This document shows, in pieces, positions 34,650-42,163 of a stretch of DNA of 64,000 nt. The position numbers and the translations under genes were made by a program. Position 1 is the first letter of the stretch. Every line of letters starts with the position of its first letter. Source of the stretch: UBA12202 sp002691725 (lineage in GTDB: Bacteria > Pseudomonadota > Alphaproteobacteria > Puniceispirillales > UBA1172); the NCBI GenBank assembly GCA_965660675.1, contig CBFIAU010000010.1, positions 1-64,000 of the forward strand, given 5' to 3'. The notes under the pieces were generated by a model. The model searched no databases and had not been told where the DNA came from. It saw nothing but the letters and a program-made list of their open reading frames with translations.

Positions 34650-35999
34650 TCAGCCACGCTTGGCACTCATCATGCGGCTGGCGGCATCTCTGCCTGATAT
34701 AAAGGCGCCGTGGCAGGTGCCATAATGGGAAATGCTGGCCGCCTCACCAGCGAAAAATAAGGTGTCCTCAACCGCTTCCATTAAGGTCTGGCGCATGGTG
34801 GAAGCACCTGAGCTTGCATAAGAATATGCCCCCAGCGCCCATGGATCACTCGCCCATGCGGTCGTGATGATACTATCCTTATTACCCATAATGTCATGAC
34901 CAAAGAGATGCGTCATGGTTTGATGGGCATAATCAATGAGTGCGGCTGTCCCTTGTTTTTCGAGATATTCACCATGACTGCCACCAGCAAAGACCACCGC
35001 CTGCTGATGTGTATTACCGCCTCCGGAGCTTAGCTTTCCTCTTGGGTATATATTAATGTCAACCGAGCCAACAAACCCGTCATCCTCCGCCATATTATTA
35101 GCCGCATCATTATGGGGGCAGGCCACATGCCAGCCAGCCATATCATCAGAGAATGTGGCAGGCGCAAATGATATGCCAATCTTGTTTAGCACTCCACAAG
35201 GCAAGGCGGTTATAGCGCTCATCATGGGGTCAGGTAACTCAGGGGTAAAACGGATCATGCCCGATAACAAAATATTTGTTGATACCGTGATGAGAACCTT
35301 TTTGGCCGTGCAAGTGCCTTTATTTGTTGTGACAGAGACATGATTTGCGGCCCAGTCAATCGCCTGGACGGCGCAGTTTTTTTCAACATTTACATCTGCC
35401 GCCCATCTCAAGATCAGATTGCCAAGACCATCAGCAACAGCATAATCAAGGCCACTGCCAGCATTGAGATAGTCCCTCACCGATAAGCCAGCAATATCAG
35501 CGGCACATAATCCTGCCATGCAATGATTAAATACAGGGGCAAAGGGGCTGTCCCAATCTATGTATTCAGCCATGTCATCACTATCATCACTATCCGGGCT
35601 ATCATCCCTATCAGGGCTATTAGGGGCAATGGATTGCGCTTCCATCGCTGCTTGGCATTGCTCAAAGAAATCAAAAAAGCGGCGGCGGAAATCAGCGTCT
35701 TGTGATGCTATGCCAGCACCAAATTGCCATTTATCAAAGGCAAACTGATCACCATCACCCAAAGCAATATCCAAGCCATGCGCGATGTTTGTGATCGGGT
35801 TAGTCGCGCCTTCATGCAGGTATGAGCAGCCTAAATCAAACCAACTGCCATCCTTAAAAGCTTCGCTATAAGCCCTGCCGCCAATTCGATGCGAGGCTTC
35901 AAATACTTTGTGAGGGATATTATGCTCTGATAAAATCTTGCTGGCGCTTAATCCGGCAACGCCAGCACCTATGATGATGATATCCGTATCATAGGTCAA
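34650..35999 (-). CDS. flavin-containing amine oxidase family protein
   Basis: This 449-residue FAD protein has an N-terminal Rossmann motif (DIIIIGAGVAGLSASKIL), a GGRAYSE stretch (residues 42-48) typical of monoamine or polyamine oxidases, and a C-terminal FAD motif FFAGEAAS. It oxidises an amine or acts as a desaturase. Residues about 120-145 contain a low-complexity Asp/Ser stretch made by 9-bp tandem repeats (DNA 35575-35630). Its start overlaps the small membrane protein gene upstream by 11 bp, so the two are co-translated; both diverge from the proteorhodopsin. Confidence 0.8.
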   Translation of the reverse strand: MTYDTDIIIIGAGVAGLSASKILSEHNIPHKVFEASHRIGGRAYSEAFKDGSWFDLGCSYLHEGATNPITNIAHGLDIALGDGDQFAFDKWQFGAGIASQDADFRRRFFDFFEQCQAAMEAQSIAPNSPDRDDSPDSDDSDDMAEYIDWDSPFAPVFNHCMAGLCAADIAGLSVRDYLNAGSGLDYAVADGLGNLILRWAADVNVEKNCAVQAIDWAANHVSVTTNKGTCTAKKVLITVSTNILLSGMIRFTPELPDPMMSAITALPCGVLNKIGISFAPATFSDDMAGWHVACPHNDAANNMAEDDGFVGSVDINIYPRGKLSSGGGNTHQQAVVFAGGSHGEYLEKQGTAALIDYAHQTMTHLFGHDIMGNKDSIITTAWASDPWALGAYSYASSGASTMRQTLMEAVEDTLFFAGEAASISHYGTCHGAFISGRDAASRMMSAKRG

Positions 36000-36195
36000 A
36001 TTGCGCCATCCATACCGTTTTATGCCAGTTAACGATGATTACCGTGATAGTGATCATGAAAAGCGCCATGGCTAGATGGATGAGACGTTTGGTGCCGTTA
36101 GCTAAATTGGTCTTTTCCATCTGAATAAAGGCAAGCACCATAGCGCCAATTAACAACAATAAGCCAAAGCCGCCTAAAAAAACTGTATTCATCAT
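35989..36195 (-). CDS. small two-helix membrane protein
   Basis: This 68-residue protein has two hydrophobic helices (about 4-25 and 39-60) and a short positively charged link. No family is recognised. It overlaps the amine-oxidase start by 11 bp and is divergent from the proteorhodopsin across about 300 bp. It may anchor or assist the oxidase. Starts at 36195 or 36192 are both possible. Confidence 0.6.
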   Translation of the reverse strand: MMNTVFLGGFGLLLLIGAMVLAFIQMEKTNLANGTKRLIHLAMALFMITITVIIVNWHKTVWMAQFDL

Positions 36196-36493
36196 AATGT
36201 TGAACCTTTGATCAAATCTTAAAGTATTAAAACATAAGCATTATATGTAATTAAACAAAATTAACATATATTTTACATAAAGATATTCATGATTCCGGCA
36301 ATTATCCGCAATTATGGCAAAAAATAGGCAATTTTTTAATATTTTTTAATATTAATTATCAAGCACTTAATTAATATTCTCTAATATATATAGAGTAAAA
36401 ACATTGCCTTAGTGTGTTTTAAATTTATTTAGTATGTGATGCTTAGCATCGCATATTACGTCGTGATAAATCTCAATATTGAGGAGTTATAAT
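36196..36493. promoter_or_regulatory. divergent promoter region of proteorhodopsin and amine oxidase
   Basis: This is about 298 bp of very AT-rich DNA. It contains AACAAAATTAACATATATT (36254-36272), shared with the ScfR-like regulator's promoter. It also holds a small hairpin GATGC-TTA-GCATC (36438-36450) and the perfect palindrome CTCAATATTGAG (36472-36483). No confident -35/-10 pair can be chosen by eye among the many AT-rich hexamers. Confidence 0.55.
36472..36483. promoter_or_regulatory. 12-bp palindrome overlapping the proteorhodopsin ribosome-binding site
   Basis: CTCAATATTGAG is a perfect palindrome whose last bases begin the GAGGAG Shine-Dalgarno (36481-36486) of the rhodopsin gene. 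It could be an operator, or in RNA it could partly mask the ribosome-binding site (four base pairs, weak). Confidence 0.5.
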
Positions 36494-37294
36494 ATGTTTA
36501 AGACGTTGAAAAATGCATTGGTAGCAGCAGTACCAGTTTCACTGATTTCTGCTATGCCTGCTTTTGCTGACGTAAATCTAAAATCTGATGATTACGTTGG
36601 TATTTCTTTTTGGTTAATTTCAATGGCATTGATTGCAGCTACTGCTTTCTTCTGGCTTGAAATTAGCCGTGTATCTGCCAAGTGGAAAACTTCACTAGTC
36701 GTATCTGGTATGGTTACCATGGTTGCTGCTGTTCACTATTTCTATATGCGTGATGTGTGGGTTCTGACTGGAACAACACCAACAGTATATCGTTATATTG
36801 ACTGGTTGATTACTGTGCCACTTCTGATGATTGAGTTCTACCTCATCCTCAGCGCGATTACGAAAGTGTCTTCTGGCATCTTCTGGCGTTTGATGATTGG
36901 TACACTAGTCATGCTAATCGGTGGATATATCGGTGAATCTAGCTTTACTGATGAAAACGCTCGTATCTTTGGTGATGCCACCATTACGATCGGTTTCGTT
37001 ATTGGTATGCTCGGGTGGGCCTATATTCTTTATGAAATCTTTGCTGGTGAAGCAGGACAGCTGAGTGCTGAAAAAGCACCCGAGTCTGTGCAATCTGCTT
37101 TCTCAACAATGCGGTGGATTGTTACCATCGGCTGGGCGATTTATCCATTAGGATATTTCTTCGGCTACATGGTCAGCGATACACCAGATTTCGATTCACT
37201 AAACATTATTTACAACCTTGCTGACGTGCTCAACAAGATTGCGTTTGGTGTAATCATCTGGAGCGTTGCAACAACTGAGTCTGACAAAGCCTAA
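36494..37294 (+). CDS. proteorhodopsin, green-type light-driven proton pump
   Basis: This 266-residue seven-helix retinal protein has a signal peptide (about 1-25, cut after AFA). Key residues numbered from the ATG at 36494 are proton acceptor Asp103, Thr107 and donor Glu114 (the DTE motif of proton pumps), His81 next to the acceptor, and retinal-binding Lys248 in VLNKIAFG. Position 111, equal to residue 105 of classical proteorhodopsin, is Leu, which predicts green absorption. Retinal comes from the genes directly downstream. The ATG follows GAGGAG by seven bases; the TTG at 36479 overlaps that site and is not the start. Confidence 0.97.
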   Translation: MFKTLKNALVAAVPVSLISAMPAFADVNLKSDDYVGISFWLISMALIAATAFFWLEISRVSAKWKTSLVVSGMVTMVAAVHYFYMRDVWVLTGTTPTVYRYIDWLITVPLLMIEFYLILSAITKVSSGIFWRLMIGTLVMLIGGYIGESSFTDENARIFGDATITIGFVIGMLGWAYILYEIFAGEAGQLSAEKAPESVQSAFSTMRWIVTIGWAIYPLGYFFGYMVSDTPDFDSLNIIYNLADVLNKIAFGVIIWSVATTESDKA

Positions 37295-37310
37295 GTTATA
37301 AGCATCGCTG

Positions 37311-37353
37311 GGCCGGACAGCCCTTCCCCCCCCTTATATAGGGCTGTCCGACC
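37311..37353 (+). terminator. strong hairpin between proteorhodopsin and crtE
   Basis: CGGACAGCCC (37314-37323) pairs perfectly with GGGCTGTCCG (37341-37350), extended by two more GC pairs after one mismatch. The loop is C-rich and no T-run follows. Since crtE lies only 100 bp on, this is probably a partial terminator or 3' stabiliser that lets the rhodopsin message outnumber the carotenoid messages. Confidence 0.8.
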
Positions 37354-37366
37354 CGTCCCTTAAATA

Positions 37367-37432
37367 CCCAAGTAATAAACAAGTAAAATGCAAGTAATAA
37401 ACAAGTAATACCCAAGTAATGTGCAAGTAATT
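37367..37432. repeat. six tandem 11-bp repeats upstream of crtE
   Basis: Six adjacent units fit NNCAAGTAATA: 37367 CCCAAGTAATA, 37378 AACAAGTAAAA, 37389 TGCAAGTAATA, 37400 AACAAGTAATA, 37411 CCCAAGTAATG and 37422 TGCAAGTAATT. The CAAGTAA core is unchanged in all. The variable first two bases run CC, AA, TG, AA, CC, TG. The 11-bp period puts all cores on nearly the same DNA face. The array ends 18 bp before the crtE ATG, next to its GGAG. Confidence 0.95.
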
Positions 37433-37450
37433 GAATAGGAGTGGTGAGTC

Positions 37451-38464
37451 ATGGATGATGTAATTAGCAAACAGACAAGCACTCATGACCTAAAGCCTCA
37501 TTCTGCTGGCGATCTATCCCGTATCGAAGTTACCGTCTTCAAACTGATTAAATCGCATCTACCAAAATCTAACGATATTCTGGGGCAAGCAGCTCAGCAT
37601 CATTTTCACGATAGTGGAAAAATGCTACGCGCTAAATTGGCTATGTCCGCCCACCAACATATATCCTGTCATGCTGATGCGGCGCTGTATTGGGCTGCCG
37701 CTATTGAGGTCATGCATAATGCCTCTCTCGTCCATGACGATATTTCTGATGGCGATCAGATGCGCCGTAACCGGCCTAGCGTCTGGTTCAAATTTGGCCG
37801 CGATGTGGCGCTGGCATTAGGTGACTGGCTGATCGGGCTGTCATTCGAATTAGCGGCAAAGGCCGCAGATAAGTCTGGCCGTCCACAATTAGTGCATATT
37901 CTATGCGAGCATATGATGACAACCACTCGCGGTCAGGCGAAAGAGTTTGAGAAGAACGCTTATCCTAGCCGTAAGGAATATCAAGATATTATTTTGGGTA
38001 AGACGGCGCCGCTGTTCATTGCGCCGATTGAAGGCATTGCCATTATGGGCGATAAAAAAGAGATTATTCCATCTTCTCGGAAATATTTTCAGGCTATTGG
38101 TTCCGTCTATCAAGTGGCTAATGACTTGCTCAACTTTGCGGGTGCCGATGGGGCAGAAACCAGTGCCGCTGATCTTATTAGACGGTCTCCAAATGCGGTT
38201 ATTGTGCTGTTTAGAGAAAACTTGTCTCTCCGTGAAAAAGCCCGTTTCAATACTTGGCTAAATGACGGCAAATCAAGTGATCTGACGCATTGGCTGGATG
38301 CGATTATGGCATCAGATGCGATTAGCAAAACAGTGCAGATGATGGAAGATATGCTGGCTGATGCTGATAAACATTATCATAATATGCCAGAGTTTATGCG
38401 TCAGGTTATTGCTCCTATCCAAAAGCTTATCTATTCTGTCAGAATTAAAGCGCTAACACATTAA
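37451..38464 (+). CDS. crtE: polyprenyl synthetase, geranylgeranyl-diphosphate-synthase-like
   Basis: This 337-residue all-helical prenyltransferase supplies the C20 diphosphate for carotenoid synthesis. The first Asp-rich motif is DDISD (96-100), followed by the MRRNRPS substrate loop, and the KTAPLF segment is present. The second motif, normally DDxxD, reads NDLLN (224-228), and the GQ-x-x-D element reads GQAKEFE. Such changes can alter metal binding or activity. Being first in the crt cluster still makes GGPP synthase the best call. Confidence 0.85.
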   Translation: MDDVISKQTSTHDLKPHSAGDLSRIEVTVFKLIKSHLPKSNDILGQAAQHHFHDSGKMLRAKLAMSAHQHISCHADAALYWAAAIEVMHNASLVHDDISDGDQMRRNRPSVWFKFGRDVALALGDWLIGLSFELAAKAADKSGRPQLVHILCEHMMTTTRGQAKEFEKNAYPSRKEYQDIILGKTAPLFIAPIEGIAIMGDKKEIIPSSRKYFQAIGSVYQVANDLLNFAGADGAETSAADLIRRSPNAVIVLFRENLSLREKARFNTWLNDGKSSDLTHWLDAIMASDAISKTVQMMEDMLADADKHYHNMPEFMRQVIAPIQKLIYSVRIKALTH

Positions 38465-38489
38465 TGTTGAGATAGGCATAAATATTTCC

Positions 38490-39983
38490 ATGCCAATGGC
38501 AAAGAGAACAATCGTTATCGGCAGCGGGTTAGGTGGTATCGCCGCCGCCCTCAGGATGCGTGCGCGTGGTGACGATGTGACGCTAATCGAACGGCTTGAT
38601 CAGATTGGTGGTCGGGCGCGGGTCTTTGAGCGTGATGGATTTCGCCATGATGCCGGGCCGACAGTGATCACCGCGCCGTTTTTGTTTGATGAACTCTTTG
38701 AGCTATTTGGTGAGAAGCGTTCAGATCATATCACCTTTGTGCCGCTTGATCCCTGGTATCGGTTTTATTTTGATAGCACAGGTGAGCAATTTGACTATCG
38801 CGCCACTGTCGAGGATACGATCACTGAGATTAAGCGGTTTTCTGATGATGATGGCGAAGGCTATCGCAAACTTCTGGTCGCATCTGAGCAGATTTTTGAT
38901 GTCGGCTTTCGGCGTCTGGCTGATCAGCCATTTGACCGGCTCACAAATATGCTAGCGCAAATCCCGTCACTCGTGCGGCTGAAAAGCCATCTGACCGTAT
39001 CGCAATTGGTTAATCGCTATATGAAGCATGATTTGATGCGGCAAGCGTTTTCTATTCATCCATTGCTGGTTGGCGGTAATCCTTTTAACACAACCTCTAT
39101 CTATGCGCTGATCCATTTTCTGGAACGCGAATGGGGGGTGCATTTTGCGATGGGTGGAACCGGTGCTGTCGTCAACGCTTTGCGTGGTCTCATGGAACGC
39201 AACGGCATCAATATTCGGCTCAATACCGATATTGAGCGGATAAATATTGATAAGCGATTAGCCGAAAGCGTGACTACCACTGAAGGTGAGGTCATTGAAG
39301 CTGATCGGGTGATCTGCAACGCTGACCCGCCAACCGTATATAAACAGATGATTGATAAATCCGCTGGCACTAAAGGCAAAATTATCCCCGATGCGATGAC
39401 CCGCTATTCGATGGGGCTGTTTGTGTTGTATTTTGGCACAACTTGCACCTACCCTAATGTGGCGCATCATACCATCTGGATGGGAGAGCGTTATCAAGCC
39501 TTGCTCCATGATATCTTCAATAAAAAGATTCTAGCTGAAGATTTTTCACTCTATCTGCATCGACCAACAGCAACCGATGCCAGTTTTGCCCCCGCAGGCA
39601 TGGATAGTTTTTATGTCTTATGCCCGGTGCCTAATACCATGGGTGGGCAGGATTGGAACGAAGAAGGGCAAGCCTTGCGTGATCGGATTGTTGCCGCCCT
39701 TGATAGAACCATTATGCCTGGTCTGAAAGATACCATCACATCAGATTTCTGGATGACCCCGGATGACTTTAAGACAGATTATCGATCCATGCATGGCGCT
39801 GGATTTTCGATAGCACCGGTATTTACGCAATCGGCATGGTTTCGCTATCACAATCGGGATCGCCGCGTTGGTAATCTGTATTTTTCGGCGGCAGGCGCCC
39901 ATCCAGGAGCAGGAATGCCAGGGGTTCTATGTTCAGCCAAAGTGGTAGAGAACCTTGTTATTCGGGATGAAAGCACCTTATAG
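38490..39983 (+). CDS. crtI: phytoene desaturase
   Basis: This 497-residue FAD enzyme desaturates phytoene to lycopene. The N-terminal GSGLGGIAAALRMRARG dinucleotide fold, IGGRARVFERDGFRHDAGPT, and the C-terminal AAGAHPGAGMPGVLCSAKVVENL are all standard for bacterial CrtI. It follows crtE by 25 bp. Confidence 0.95.
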   Translation: MPMAKRTIVIGSGLGGIAAALRMRARGDDVTLIERLDQIGGRARVFERDGFRHDAGPTVITAPFLFDELFELFGEKRSDHITFVPLDPWYRFYFDSTGEQFDYRATVEDTITEIKRFSDDDGEGYRKLLVASEQIFDVGFRRLADQPFDRLTNMLAQIPSLVRLKSHLTVSQLVNRYMKHDLMRQAFSIHPLLVGGNPFNTTSIYALIHFLEREWGVHFAMGGTGAVVNALRGLMERNGINIRLNTDIERINIDKRLAESVTTTEGEVIEADRVICNADPPTVYKQMIDKSAGTKGKIIPDAMTRYSMGLFVLYFGTTCTYPNVAHHTIWMGERYQALLHDIFNKKILAEDFSLYLHRPTATDASFAPAGMDSFYVLCPVPNTMGGQDWNEEGQALRDRIVAALDRTIMPGLKDTITSDFWMTPDDFKTDYRSMHGAGFSIAPVFTQSAWFRYHNRDRRVGNLYFSAAGAHPGAGMPGVLCSAKVVENLVIRDESTL

Positions 39984-40002
39984 TCTTGATAGAGGCTAGC
40001 TA

Positions 40003-40992
40003 ATGATGGAACATGGCACTAGTGAACATATGCCCTCTGCTCATGATGCAGAACAAACCCTTATCCAGCATGGCAAAAGCTTTGCTTGGGCGCGTCGGCT
40101 ATTGGGCAGGACAACGGGCTATAATGCTGCTCGTTTATATCAATTTTGCCGCTTGATTGATGATCTGGCTGATGATGATGATCATGATCATTCGGCAGAA
40201 TTACAGGCATTGAAGCAAGCTGTTCTGGGCGATATTGAGCATGGCCATCCGATTTATGCTGATCTATCCGACCTGATTATGGAAACGCATTTACCGCGTC
40301 CAGTGCTGGCGGCGCTGATTGATGGGCTGATTGCTGATCAACAGACGGTGCTTTTTGCCAGAGAAGATGAATTAATTCGTTATGGCTATCATGTTGCTGG
40401 CACGGTTGGATTGCTGATGTGTCCGGTGTTAGGCTGTCATGATCGCCGGGCTTTTGCCTTTGCTGTTGATCTTGGGATTGCGATGCAGTTAACCAATATC
40501 GCCAGAGACGTGTTGGATGATGCCAAAATGGGACGCCGCTATTTGCCTGCTGAATGGGTGGCTGGGCTAACCCCTGAGCAGATTATTGCTGCCGCCGCCG
40601 GCAATAGCAAAGCCGATATTGAACATCGCAGCATTATCGGAGATGCGATTAAACGCTGTCTTGATCTGGCAGATCAATATTACCATAGCGGTGAAAAGGG
40701 CATGGTGTATTTGCCCATCCGCGCGCATCTGGCGATTGCGGTTGCTGGCCGCGTCTATCGTCAGATTGGGGTGCAATTACGGAGGGCAGAATATCAATGG
40801 CATAAAGGTCGACAAGTCACCAGCACCGCGACCAAAGTAAGGGTGTCATGCCTATCATTGCCGCGCTTATGGAGCAGGTTTCACGGCGTGCGGCGCTATC
40901 TTGGCTGGCCGAAACATCATCATATTCATCATCAAAATCACCTGCATAAACCGCTTCAAGGCCTGCCATTGATTGAGGCGATACCGTCATGA
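40003..40992 (+). CDS. crtB: phytoene synthase
   Basis: This 329-residue enzyme joins two GGPP molecules to phytoene. The two metal-binding motifs are DDLAD (53-57, in a longer run of Asp) and DVLDD (169-173, in NIARDVLDDAKMGRRYLP). The C-terminal tail carries an unusual His-rich stretch (HHHIHHQNHLHK, DNA about 40912-40950). It overlaps crtY by the ATGA four-base junction. Confidence 0.95.
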   Translation: MMEHGTSEHMPSAHDAEQTLIQHGKSFAWARRLLGRTTGYNAARLYQFCRLIDDLADDDDHDHSAELQALKQAVLGDIEHGHPIYADLSDLIMETHLPRPVLAALIDGLIADQQTVLFAREDELIRYGYHVAGTVGLLMCPVLGCHDRRAFAFAVDLGIAMQLTNIARDVLDDAKMGRRYLPAEWVAGLTPEQIIAAAAGNSKADIEHRSIIGDAIKRCLDLADQYYHSGEKGMVYLPIRAHLAIAVAGRVYRQIGVQLRRAEYQWHKGRQVTSTATKVRVSCLSLPRLWSRFHGVRRYLGWPKHHHIHHQNHLHKPLQGLPLIEAIPS

Positions 40993-42131
40993 CAAAACAT
41001 CTGGCAATCCTGGGTGGCGGCTGTGCCGGATTATCGCTGGCGGCAAGGGCGGTGGAATTGCCGGATATGGCGATAACAGTGATTGACCACCCTGATCATC
41101 AGACGCGGCATGATCATAATTGGGGATGCTGGTCGATCCAGAGCTTAGAGATGGTGGCATCTATTGCCCGCAAATCATGGTCGCGCTGGGCCATTATCAC
41201 AAACACAGACCGGCATATTCAGACAGCACAAAATCATCCCTATATGGCGATTGAATCGAAGGCATGGCTTAATCATTGCCGGATTGCGGCGCGCCAGCAA
41301 GGGGTTATATTCACGGCCGCTAATGTGACCGATATCATACCTCATAAAACGGCCATTGAATTAGTGGCGGAACCTGAATTGCCCGCCTTTGATCAGATTG
41401 CCGATAGCCGGACGCCAGCCTTACCCAAAAATATTATGCTACAACATTTTCGCGGTGTTGAGATTAAAACCGAACATGATGTCTTTGACCCTGAATGTGC
41501 TGTGCTGATGGATTTTCGCTGTGATCAAAGCCGCGGCATCCATTTTATCTATGTGCTGCCATATACAAAAAACAGGGCGCTGGTCGAATCGACAATGTTT
41601 AGCCCTGAACTCGCCCCCGACAATTTTTATGATAAGGCGATTTCCGATTATTGTGATCACATCCTAAAGACGGGCAAGACAATGGTGTTGCGCCGTGAAC
41701 AAGGTGTTATCCCGATGGGATTTTTGACGCCGCGTGATGATAAGGTTGATGCTATTGGCGGCAATGGTGGTGCTATCCGGCCATCATCTGGCTATGCCTT
41801 TGTCTTTATTCAGCGGCAAATAGAAACTGCTCTGGCGCGTCAAAAAACCCATGGCCAGTTATGTTTCAAAGCGCCACATAAACGGCTGGATTTATGGATG
41901 GATGCGGTTTTTTTAGCAGTCATCAAAAAACAGCCCGAATATGCACCACGTCTTTTTGCGGCAATCGCAAAGGCGCTAAGCGGTGATGAAATGGCGCTTT
42001 TTATGTCAGGATTAGCAACTCATCGGTTGCGCTTGAAAATCATCATGGCGATGCCAAAATGGCCTTTCCTGAAGGCTATGTTTTCACGGCCCTGGCGAGA
42101 TATAAAGGCGAGATATAAAGGCGAGATATAA
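40989..42131 (+). CDS. crtY: lycopene beta-cyclase
   Basis: This 380-residue CrtY-type cyclase converts lycopene to beta-carotene. It has the N-terminal dinucleotide motif GGGCAGLSLAARA (7-19), the HDHNWGCWS box, FRGVEIKTEHDVFDPECAVLMDFR, and the ALVESTMFS segment. The last residues (RDIKARYKGEI) come from three copies of a 13-bp repeat read in three frames and are probably a recent C-terminal extension. Confidence 0.92.
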   Translation: MTKHLAILGGGCAGLSLAARAVELPDMAITVIDHPDHQTRHDHNWGCWSIQSLEMVASIARKSWSRWAIITNTDRHIQTAQNHPYMAIESKAWLNHCRIAARQQGVIFTAANVTDIIPHKTAIELVAEPELPAFDQIADSRTPALPKNIMLQHFRGVEIKTEHDVFDPECAVLMDFRCDQSRGIHFIYVLPYTKNRALVESTMFSPELAPDNFYDKAISDYCDHILKTGKTMVLRREQGVIPMGFLTPRDDKVDAIGGNGGAIRPSSGYAFVFIQRQIETALARQKTHGQLCFKAPHKRLDLWMDAVFLAVIKKQPEYAPRLFAAIAKALSGDEMALFMSGLATHRLRLKIIMAMPKWPFLKAMFSRPWRDIKARYKGEI

Positions 42132-42133
42132 AG
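42095..42133. repeat. three perfect 13-bp tandem repeats at the crtY stop codon
   Basis: GCGAGATATAAAG occurs at 42095, 42108 and 42121 without a gap. The crtY stop codon lies in the third copy. As 13 is not a multiple of three, each added or lost copy changes the end of the protein. Confidence 0.95.
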
Positions 42134-42163
42134 GCAAAGCAATAAAATGAGGTTGATCACATA

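Noticed and set aside
37367..37432. CRISPR array or plasmid-type iterons
   Set aside because: The units are 11 bp with no spacers, and no cas or rep genes are nearby; a regulatory array or slippage repeat fits better.
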